Origin: Antedon mediterranea
Lineage: Eukaryota > Echinodermata > Crinoidea > Comatulida > Antedonidae
NCBI RefSeq assembly: GCF_964355755.1
Contig: NC_092671.1
Span: 25,728,070-25,792,069, forward strand
DNA length: 64,000 nt
Direction: 5' to 3'
Position 1 is the stretch's first letter, and each line of letters opens with the position of its first letter. The position numbers were made by a program, and so were the translations under genes. The notes beneath the pieces were generated by a model that was given only the letters and a program-made list of their open reading frames with translations, did not search any database and was not told the DNA's origin. Of the stretch, positions 32,657-42,690 are shown piece by piece.

Positions 32657-33992
32657 GGTAGACAGAGACACGATAGATCACCTTTTTTGAAAAATCCATA
32701 TTAAAGGGACACTTAATATTGGGCATCCCTTATATATACAGAGTTTAAAGAGGTAGACAGAGACAAGATAGATCACCTTGTTTGAAAAATCCATATTAAA
32801 GGGACACTTAATATTGGGCATCCCTTATATATACAGAGTTTAAAGAGGTAGACAGAGACAAGATAGATCACCTTGTTTGAAAAATCCATATTAAAGGGAC
32901 ACTTAATATTGGGCATCCCTTATATATACAGAGTTTAAAGAGGTAGACAGAGACAAGATAGATCACCTTATTTGAAAAATCCCTATTAAAGGGACACTTA
33001 ATATTGGGCATCCCTTATATATACAGAGTTTAAAGAGGTAGACAGAGACACGATAGATCACCTTATTTGAAAAATCCATATTAAAGGGACACTTAATATT
33101 GGGCATCCCTTATATATACAGAGTTTAAAGAGGTAGACAGAGACACGATAGATCACCTTGTTTGAAAAATCCATATTAAAGGGACACTTAATATTGGGCA
33201 TCCCTTATATATACAGAGTTTAAAGAGGTAGACAGAGACACGATAGATCACCTTATTTGAAAAATCCATATTAAAGGGACACTTAATATTGGGCATCCCT
33301 TATATATACAGAGTTTAAAGAGGTAGACAGAGACAAGATAGATCACCTTGTTTGAAAAATCCATATTAAAGGGACACTTAATATTGGGCATCCCTTATAT
33401 ATACAGAGTTTAAAGAGGTAGACAGAGACACGATAGATCACCTTATTTGAAAAATCCATATTAAAGGGACACTTAATATTGGGCGTCCCTTATATATACA
33501 GAGTTTAAAGAGGTAGACAGAGACACGATAGATCACCTTATTTGAAAAATCCATATTAAAGGGACACTTAATATTGGGCATCCCTTATATATACAGAGTT
33601 TAAAGAGGTAGACAGAGACACGATAGATCACCTTATTTGAAAAATCCATATTAAAGGGACACTTAATATTGGGCATCCCTTATATATACAGAGTTTAAAG
33701 AGGTAGACAGAGACACGATAGATCACCTTGTTTGAAAAATCCATATTAAAGGGACACTTAATATTGGGCATCCCTTATATATACAGAGTTTAAAGAGGTA
33801 GACAAGAGACACGATAGATCACCTTATTTGAAAAATCCATATTAAAGGGACACTTAATATTGGGCATCCCTTATATATACAGAGTTTAAAGAGGTAGACA
33901 GAGACACGATAGATCACCTTATTTGAAAAATCCCTATTAAAGGGACACTTAATATTGGGCATCCCTTATATATACAGAGTTTAAAGAGGTAG
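32657..33992. repeat. 95-bp satellite array, block 3 (14 units)
   Basis: Final run of the satellite, starting with the CTTTTTTG variant unit as in block 2. One unit near 33,800 carries a 1-bp insertion (GACAAGAGAC). It ends at GAGGTAG|TATATAAG. Confidence 0.96.
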
Positions 33993-34270
33993 TATATAAG
34001 CCAGGAAAATATGTGATGATTCTTGATAGTACTTCAGAAAGTTTTTAGAAATTTGGTAAACTTTTGGTAAATCTGTCATCACCAGGTTTGAATATTGGGC
34101 GTCCTTTATATATAGAGATTCTACTGTAGTATATAAGCCAGGAAAAAATAATATATATATAAAAATATGTGATGATTCTTGATAGTATTTCAGAGAGTTG
34201 TAGACAAACTTTTTGTAAATCTTTTATCACCAGGTTTGAATCATATGTGTAAACTCTTAGTGGCATAAAC
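33993..34270. repeat. two-copy repeat bordering the satellite
   Basis: TATATAAGCCAGGAAAA, TGTGATGATTCTTGATAGTA and TCACCAGGTTTGAAT occur in the same order at about 33,993 and 34,130. Between them lies ATTGGGCGTCCTTTATATAT followed by GATTCTACTGTA, a diverged piece of the 95-bp unit in what may be its original single-copy context. Confidence 0.65.
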
Positions 34271-34530
34271 TGCATAGTAACCTAGTTAGGTCTAGACATT
34301 ATGACAGACAGGTTTGTAAAACTATATTAACAAAAGAAAATGAAAATATCTCCCAATTTTTTTCACGCTGGGCCACTTTTCACTGCCAGGTAGTGTCGAC
34401 TGAATACTGTACCATCTACTGTATCTACTCTCATGATCAATTTAATTTGTGCAATAGTAAATACATTTGAATTAATGGTACTGTAATGATTTTTTCACAC
34501 AGAAAGTATACATTTACCTCATTGTTGTGT

Positions 34531-34542
34531 GTGTGTGTGTTT
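34531..34542. repeat. short (GT)n microsatellite
   Basis: A run of about six GT units inside TTGTTGTGTGTGTGTGTG. Nothing else was recognised between 34,271 and 35,110 apart from a 9-bp-arm hairpin (CAGGGAGTT/AACTCCCTG) at 34,960-34,979. Confidence 0.6.
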
Positions 34543-35115
34543 GGAGTGTAGGGATTTTGGGTCATGCAATGTACAATAGTTTGAAGCTGTTTTGTAGGTA
34601 TATTTAAACTTAATAATTTATAGCAATATATAGTTGGTAAAGTGTATACACGTTAGATGCGGAATGTTATATGTCATTTAGATTGTACACGATATGATTT
34701 AAAACAAGGGGGAGATGATCTATAAGTTTTTTTCCCCTTTTTCTTGCACTTTATAAAAGAAACATGTACTTCGTAATGTTGTGCTATATAAACTATTGTT
34801 GGAAATAAATATTATATCAAATATGCCAATTGTCTAACTTTACCGTAACATGCAAGTGCTTCTATGATTAATGCTAAAGGACTGTTTAATAATAACAAAA
34901 ACAATGGTCATACATATATATCCTACAGAAAACAAAACAAAATAGAAACATGTTCACACCAGGGAGTTACAACTCCCTGTTCACACTATGAGGGCGTATC
35001 AATTTGATCTCTGGTGCGCGTGCGTACAACTGAGGACTAGTTGTATTCCAACCGTACCACGCCGAGAATGTTAAAGGGTCGTTATCCGATCGAGTTAAAG
35101 AACAATACCATGAAA

Positions 35116-35290
35116 GCCCCAGTGGTCTAATGGTTAGGGCAACTGCATATCAAGCAGACGGTCCGAGTTCGAGTCTCGGTTGGGGCGACTTTTTCTCATT
35201 CTCCCAGATTTCCTCATCTTTATCGTTTCAAAAAATTAATTAAATAATTTTCAGTGTATCACCGGGCGGTTTGGAATTTATTTCTATGCC
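35116..35290 (+). mobile_element. tRNA-derived SINE (copy 2 of 2)
   Basis: The head (35,116-35,187) has acceptor GCCCCAG/TTGGGGC, A-box TGGTCTAATGGTTAGGGC and B-box GAGTTCGAGTC, better preserved than copy 1 on the opposite strand at 2350-2522. The anticodon loop reads ATATCAA (anticodon ATC), with an A-A mismatch at the base of the stem. The same body follows: TTTTTCTCATTCT, CAGATTTCCTCATC, TTATCGTTTCAAA. Polymerase III transcription from the internal boxes is plausible. Confidence 0.8.
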
Positions 35291-35420
35291 TGTTGTGTGT
35301 ATAGTATAATCATTTATACAGCTTTCAATAATAAAAAATAATATTTTTAGAAATCCAATCAGATGACATTGGAACAGGGAATTGGCTATATTGATGAAAG
35401 AGTGCAACTAAGATATTCAA

Positions 35421-35525
35421 CTTGGCCTATATTCCATTTTAATGGTGGACGGTATCTTGGCCTATATTCCATTTTAATGGTGGACGGTCGCTTGGCCTGT
35501 ATTCCATTTTAATGGTGGACGGTAA
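35421..35525. repeat. 35-bp minisatellite, three units
   Basis: Three near-identical units starting CTTGGCCTATATTCCATTTT and ending GGTGGACGGT. The third unit has one internal change (CTGTATTCC). Confidence 0.9.
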
Positions 35526-35834
35526 CAACGGTGTTCCGGAACAAACGTATATCTTCATGCATTTATGCTGTTTTCCCGTGTGTTATAGATAACACGTTGT
35601 CATCTGTTGAAACTGTTCTGGTTTTATTTTGTCTCATAAAGACACCTTTAATGTCCACAGTTGCATTTGTATGTGGACATGCTGTTATTTCACTAGGTAA
35701 ATTACTTCACCAATATTTTAGCAATAATTCATTATGTGTATCGTTGGACGGACGTTTTTTTTTTCAACAATGACCCATTGACATGACACTCCCAATAATA
35801 TCTGGTCTATACGGATAAGTATCATTTTATCTTA

Positions 35835-36067
35835 AAGGCAATTTACACGACGAGCGGTCCTGGCGAGCGGTAACGACGGTAAGCGGGAAATTGCGTAGCT
35901 TGCTTGTCCCACGTACTAGTGACTAGTGTATCTATCCTGGTGCGGTTCTCCGCTCAACCGCCTGTCCGTCTGTGTAAATTGTAAAATGGCCATACGAAAT
36001 AACATTCTATATTTTTTTTTACCGCTCACCGTTTTTTACTATGTACCGCTCGTCTGTGTTTAGCCTT
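35835..36067. mobile_element. 233-bp MITE with TA duplication
   Basis: The ends AAGGCAATTTACACGACGAG plus CGGT and the complement of AAGGCTAAACACAGACGAGC plus GGT are inverted. TA lies on each outer side, as in Tc1/mariner-type insertions. The interior is GC-rich with further GAGCGGT/ACCGCTC motifs and no frame. Confidence 0.7.
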
Positions 36068-37671
36068 TAATATTTCAGTCCTTGATATATACACCCAGTT
36101 AAAAAATGTGTACAAATGGCCAGTTCATTAATTATGAACCCGATTCTCCCAACTGTATAATCTAACTTTCTTCTGTTAGATTATTTTCTGTATTCTCCGT
36201 GGTACAATGGTCGTCACATGAACTCGTGAATTGGTATTGCGATTATTTTATGTGTGACACTGTATTTTGGAATATTCTTGGACACGTGTTCTGTGCCATT
36301 TTGCCGAGAAAGGTCTCAAGCTATTGCTCGGCTGAACTTAATCGGATCCTAATCTACATATGTCGATGGTTTATAGGATTATAGTCAAAATTACCTTTTT
36401 AGCCTCTAAACAATTTATCATTTTCAAACTATTTAGATTGATTTAACAGAAACCCATCATGAAGCTTCCGTAATTCATGGAGGGAGTGACGAAGATTATA
36501 GAAGCATTTCATTTTTATTATAGAGACATTGGTTCCTTGTAGTCTTCAGACGTATTAGAAATATATGCAGATGTACGTAAATTAGGAATAGTTCGACTAA
36601 ATGCTCATTGTGTCGATGGTATTTAAAACCAGTTCTCGGTAAGTGTGTTGAATTCTTTTTTGATATTTCTTTTCATGTTTCAAGTGTAGTATTTTTTTTT
36701 ACACACTGTGTAAGCATCGGTTGACGATTTAAAAGTCAAATATACCGTATCTACGTACCACTAGTTAATCAATACATTACTACTGTACTAAATCAAATAA
36801 AAACCTAACTCCTGTTAATAAACTAAATACCCTCTGATAATCTCTTGCACTCCAAACATTGTACGGCCGAATTCTTTGGCGACCGTAGACGTACGGATAC
36901 CCGGTTATACAGCCGTTCTTGTAAACATGTTGAAATCAACTTTCAATGCGAGTAAATTTATTTTTTGATAAAACAGAAGAGTTTGAAATACAGTACCATA
37001 CCATACCATAGAACCCTTCAGTTGTTGGGTCCCGAAGATAAAGTACACTCGCATTATACATTGATTATACAGTAGGCCTATACAATACTTGATTCCAACT
37101 GTTAGTATTTTCTCTACCTCTAACTCATACATCTTTGATGATATATTTTCATGTTTCTTGATATACCGTAACCAAGGATACGGAAATCCACACAAGGTCG
37201 CTTTTCAAATAATAGACTTTCCCAGTATAGGCCTAACAATTCCGATACTTTTTATATGGATGCGTGCAGCGCAGTAGCAAACAAAAATATGCATGACAAA
37301 TAGGCCTATGCCTATTATAAGCATATTATGTGGTCCAACTGATAAGCCTAACTGAAAAAAAAATCGATAATTTAGACGAGTTTTTTTTTTGACGCAAAAA
37401 TTAACTCGTTAATAATTCTTTGGATCAACCGATAAGCGGGGTATCAGCCCAGACGAACCCGGATGTAGTTAGAAGTCACATTTCAATCCTAGGAACATTC
37501 AGTTTTGACTCCATAATCTATGTTTATACGCCGAGTTAAATGTAGTGCTTCAATCGGTTAAAAACGCTTGTTCAAAGTTGTAGGCCTGTTTTGGTCCTCT
37601 AAAATCAGAGTTATATGATATGTCGGAGGTACATCGGAGTTAGGCCTATATAACGAAGCTTACTCCGCGTT
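36068..37671. other. intergenic, no gene seen
   Basis: Apart from a short ACCAT microsatellite near 36,993-37,010 I see nothing supportable. Several frames of 60-96 codons here have no recognisable family pattern. Confidence 0.4.
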
Positions 37672-38585
37672 TGAACATCGCTTATAAAAGAATACCTTCA
37701 TTTTAAACATGTTGTAATCGTGTGAACATCACTTATAAAAAGAATACCATCATTTAAAAAATGTTGTAATCGTGTGAACATCGCTTATAAAAGAATTTCT
37801 TCGTTTTAAACATGTTGTAATCGTGTGAACATCGCTTATAAAAGAATACCTTCATTTTAAACATGTTGTAATCGTGTGAACATCGCTTATAAAAGAATTT
37901 CTTCGTTTTAAACATGTTGTAATCGTGTGAACATCGCTTATAAAAGAATTTCTTCATTTTAAACATGTTGTAATCGTGTGAACATCGCTTATAAAAAGAT
38001 ACCTTCATTTTAAACATGTTGTAATCGTGTGAACATCACTTATAAAAAGAATACCATCATTTTAAAAATGTTGTAATCGTGTGAACATCGCTTATAAAAG
38101 AATTTCTTCGTTTTAAACATGTTGTAATCGTGTGAACATCGCTTATAAAAGAATACCTTCATTTTAAACATGTTGTAATCGTGTGAACATCGCTTATAAA
38201 AGAATTTCTTCGTTTTAAACATGTTGTAATCGTGTGAACATCGCTTATAAAAGAATTTCTTCATTTTAAACATGTTGTAATCGTGTGAACATCGCTTATA
38301 AAAGGATACCTTCATTTTAAACATGTTGTAATCGTGTGAACATCGCTTATAAAAGAATACCTTCATTTTAAACATGTTTTAATCGTGTGAACATCGCTTA
38401 TAAAAGAATTTCTTCAATTTAAACATGTTGTAATCGTGTGAACATCGCTTATAAAAGAATACTTTCATTTTAAACATGTTGTAATCGTGTGAACATCGCT
38501 TATAAAAGAATACCTTCGTTTTAAACATGTTGTAATCGTGTGAACATCGCTTATAAAAGAATTTCTTCATTTTGAACATTTTAAG
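37672..38585. repeat. 51-bp minisatellite, about 18 units
   Basis: Units contain GTGTGAACATCGCTTATAAA and TTTTAAACATGTTGTAATC. The middle varies (ACCTTCATT, TTTCTTCGTT, TTTCTTCATT, ACCATCATT). These types repeat in the order ACCATCATT, TTTCTTCGTT, ACCTTCATT, TTTCTTCGTT, TTTCTTCATT, with a sixth AAAA(G)GATACC type, from about 37,735 and again from about 38,038: a six-unit higher-order repeat of about 306 bp. Because 51 is a multiple of three, long repetitive minus-strand frames (17-residue period) appear; they are not evidence of a protein. Confidence 0.95.
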
Positions 38586-39779
38586 GAAAAATGAAAATAG
38601 ACTATAGGTTCCCACACATTGGAAGTTTAATTACACTGTAGTTTCATTTACTCAATTTTTAAAATCGTAAATACATTTTATATTTAATTACAATCATTCA
38701 ACGTTTTCACGCTGCTGCTCTAGTAGCCCGCTACGTCCCATTAGGACTACTCAATCAGAAGCTAAAGCAAGCAGCAGTTATAGTTCTAAGGACGACAGTT
38801 TTGCGAAAATGGAAACTCAACTATAATTTATTGATTCCAGCTGCTACAGTAGACCCAAAAAAATTCTGGGAAAAGAGTCTATTAGGACATGTCATGCTAA
38901 AATTACAAATCCAACAGCATTTCTGGTATATTCACTGTCAGATATTCATTGAATTATTATCGAAACAGTCCATTAAAGTTTGTGTTTGTAATAGGATACT
39001 TCACACTTGAAATATCTAGGGTGATGAAGTGACCCCCAGACTTGACCTTAGCAATAAAATTAACTAAAGTGACAGAAATTGAGTATTCACTTCTCTAACA
39101 AAAAAATAATATTTATTCACATATAAAAAGAGAAAAGAAACCCAAAAACCATTGTCTGACAGACAATTTAAGTATTTGTTGCTTTAAATTACATTTTATC
39201 AAAATAAAAAAGAATAAAATAACTATTATGTGACAATAAAATGACACATTCAAAAACATTTGAAATACAAAATATTTTTCAATAAGCGAGCAGCGTTTTT
39301 TGTAAGAAATATTTCTTGTTTAATAGTGTATCGTTTTTATTCTGTCTTACACTAGTGTGACAAAAAATGTGTGATGTGCCCAAATATAGATGACGTCATC
39401 GTATCTATGGATACAGGTAGAGCTTTAGTTGACTCCTGCGCTGCTACGTAACACCAGTCAGTCTCTATAGTAAATATCCATCTACTCAAAAGGTGTGTCC
39501 GATTGTATAGTGCATAGTCGTAGCAATTGATAAAGTTCCATATTAATAATGTAGTGTTTATAACGATGAGCACAGATGGTTTAAGCATTGAAGAAACATT
39601 AACAATTTAGAATGATATTCAATTACATCATTTCGGATATACACATATCATTTTTTTTTCACGAATAAAGTTAACACATATCATACTATGTTTAATTTCT
39701 GTTTCCCCCAAAAAAATTGTTTTGATAAAAAAAATTTCATATTTAACATATATTTATGATATATTAATGAGAAAAACAC
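38586..39779. other. intergenic, no gene seen
   Basis: A 69-codon frame at 38,801-39,010 contains DPKKFWEKSLL, mildly reminiscent of transposon pol proteins, but there is too little to call. Otherwise AT-rich. Confidence 0.35.
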
Positions 39780-40330
39780 ACTCACACAGAGATATATAAG
39801 TAACGTACAATCAAATCGAATCATATTATTTTCCTTATTACGCCATTATAAAAGTCTTGGCCCATTTTTATAAAATGTTGTTTATTGCACAAAGACCACG
39901 CAATTATCAAATCGAATCAAAATTATTTTTCTTTTACAATATTGGTCCAAGAAATTGTTTTTAATAAAATATTGTTAACAAAATTACCACAGATGATTAC
40001 GAGGAAGAAATAAAACGAAACAATTTTGTTTATAACAAAAATACCACAAAATGATTGCCTGCAAGAAATAAAAATGAAAACAACAATAATTGTGTTTTGG
40101 TGTTTCACGACATTGGTCCGAAACATTGTTTGGATTAAATACCACAGTTGATTATTAATAGAAAGTATAATAAGTAATAGACATAGAATGTTTCGTAATT
40201 CTATAATAATGTTCCATCATTTTGTAACAGTTTTGACAATATTATTATCACTCATAGCTATTACACCAGTTTTGACAATATACGACATATTTACGACGGT
40301 TATTATCACTCTATAGCTATTACACGTCAC
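39780..40330. repeat. degenerate direct repeats
   Basis: ATCAAATCGAATCA occurs at about 39,810 and 39,907. A TACCACA...GATTG/GATTA...AAGAAATAAAA module occurs at about 39,985, 40,042 and, shortened, 40,140. CAGTTTTGACAATAT followed by TATCAC and TAGCTATTACAC occurs twice (about 40,229 and 40,268). It looks like old tandem duplication without coding content. Confidence 0.5.
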
Positions 40331-41035
40331 CAGGTTTGATTTTAAACAAAACAATTACCGGATATTAAATTATGAGTTTTATTAAATTCTGATTTTTGTC
40401 AAATGTTAGTACTCATTTTCCCGCTAGGCCTAGTAATGTAAACCAACATGCATTGCATTACTACGGCCTTGGGGTGACTCGTATACTTGTCAATACCGAT
40501 CAATGTATTGTCATATCGTATGGTGACATCATTCACCTACCGCTGACAACATCACATCGAATGTGTCATCATCTCTGACATAGGTCTTCAACCCACTCTC
40601 AAAACAGATAACTGTTAATGACATTAGCTAATGAAAGAAATCTCAAATCCATAAAACATGAAAACACCTTTTTAGGAACACACTTCAGTGTGAACATGAA
40701 TCAAGACTGGAAATAATTCTGCAATAGAATTAAAATAGTTAGGTCTAATGAAAGAAAACAAAGAAAGTAGACAAATAGATTTTAGCTTTTGTGTTTGAAA
40801 AGTACAAAAAAAGTATAGGATTATACAAAGCGATTGGGCATACTCTAAAAACATGCCAAGTCAGATAAAAACAGAGTAATTAGTGTTATTGGTGACTGTG
40901 AATATATCGATTCATAATTTCTAATTAAGATAATTTTCTAATTAAGATAATTGTAATAGCTAATTTTACCTACAAACCACTTTCGATAAGTTAGTGAGAT
41001 CACGATGTGACACGCACATGCACAATAAACCTTTT

Positions 41036-41225
41036 ACTGTTCCATCATTGTTTCAACGCGCTCGTACAAAAAAGCTACACTGTTTCATCAGGATTTGGAC
41101 GCGCGCGTACATAAAGCCGTATCGATTTATCAGCATTTGGACACGCGTGTACACAAAAGTTGTACCGTTTCATCAGCGTTTAGCCGCGCGCGTAAACGAA
41201 AGCCGTACTATTTCATCATTGCGGG
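41036..41225. repeat. CpG-rich tandem repeat, about 43 bp x 4
   Basis: Diverged units carrying TTTCATCAGGATTTGGACGC, GCGCGTACATAAAG and CCGTAT-type segments. The repeated GCGCGCGTA and ACGCGTGTA cores make this an isolated CpG-rich patch in AT-rich DNA. Confidence 0.75.
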
Positions 41226-42690
41226 CAGACCTTCTTTTAGACAAGGTTTAATAAGAGTTCATCCAACCATCGTCATTAGGGATGCATTGTCTCAATGTGT
41301 GCCACCAGAGATTTAATACACCACTGATTATCAGTATATTAATTTTATACTGAAATTTATTATACATGATGTGCACATGATTTAGGTAATCATAGTTTGA
41401 GGCAGTTCTACACAGCGAAAACAATCACCTGCATTAGTCTTCACTTTAGACTTCAGTAGTACTAGGTTATGCTTGCTTATATGCATTAACTTAACATGTA
41501 TTTAAATTAACAAAGTCTGTATATCACAAAAAAAAAACAATTAGTTGGATAAATGTTGTGCAATTTTGCTATATCCAATATAACTTTAGACCAAATAACT
41601 ATTAGACTAGACTAAATATTTTCAAAGCGTAAACGTGTTTGAATATTATTAAAACATGATTTAATATTAAACAGAATAAAAATCAATTTCTCAAAATTAA
41701 TGTTGTTGCATTGCATAATTTAGTCAGCATCTTCATCATTTATTTTTTACAATTGTGTCAATGATGGCTAATGATCTCGTCGGCTTTGAGAAGATCTTAA
41801 TTCTGTACTGTTGTACACAACTACTTTAAGTTCATGGGCCTTAAATACCATCTGTCAACTTAACAAATTTCATTATTTGGCATTCAGCTTTCATTGCCTC
41901 CTGTTTCACATAAACTTATGCTATCTACGTATCATCCAGAGGCATGACTCGAATAATATCTCCACTAGTATTAAATTCGTCTGTAAATTAGATAGTATGG
42001 TGATTAATTATTGCTTTAGTATAGTAATACATCCATATTGTATCAGGATAGTCAATGCAATTGAATATTGTCTATAATATATAGGGCATTAACGTTTACG
42101 CTCACAGTAAAGCAAGTGACTTTCTTAAATAAGTAGCTAATCAAATGTGAACGTCACTTTAGTCTATTAGCGATACTGCGTTTGTTTTACTTTGCTTAGA
42201 GTGATATTGTATATTTGTACAACAGTGTACTGTACGTTGAAAGTGCGTATACACTAACTAGTCCAAGCGCACATCATAATTTGTGATATTTAATTTGACG
42301 ATGGTTAGCTTTTATGATTATATGATTATGAATATTATGATTCGGGATGACCGGGTTGTTCGATATGCATTTTGAAAGTGTTCCCATTTACAATTGTATT
42401 GCCATAAATAGAATTTATCATAATAAAAGACGTTATTATAAAATAATGAAAGTTTATGTTAAAGGGAGAATGGTCATGGTTTGAGGGATTGACTGTTGAG
42501 AATAATCAGATGCACCACAGGAACAACACGAACCGTTCCCAGAATGTATTCCTATTATTAGCTATTATAAGTGGCACTTAGTTAATTAATCACCGCAAAT
42601 ATCATTTTATCGTCAACACAAGTTTGTAGAATGAACGTGTCTACTGAAATTAATGGAAGAAAGGATAGTAGATCGATTGATATCAATAAC
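41226..42690. other. intergenic, no gene seen
   Basis: AT-rich sequence with no recognised exon, RNA gene or structured repeat. Confidence 0.4.

Noticed and set aside
29089-32671. Two identical 61-codon minus-strand frames
   Set aside because: They are the same chance frame in the duplicated 1300-bp element, running into its terminal repeat.
24623-33992. CRISPR-like array
   Set aside because: Units are contiguous 95-bp near-identical repeats without unique spacers, in eukaryotic DNA.
35116-35187. Functional tRNA gene
   Set aside because: The head is followed by the same body as another copy, the anticodon loop is odd and a stem pair is mismatched; SINE is the better call.
37754-38615. Minus-strand frames of 78-111 codons with a 17-residue period
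   Set aside because: They follow from a 51-bp tandem unit (multiple of three) and have no start context, unique ends or family match.
38801-39010. 69-codon frame with DPKKFW
   Set aside because: A single short LINE-like motif without neighbouring domains is insufficient.
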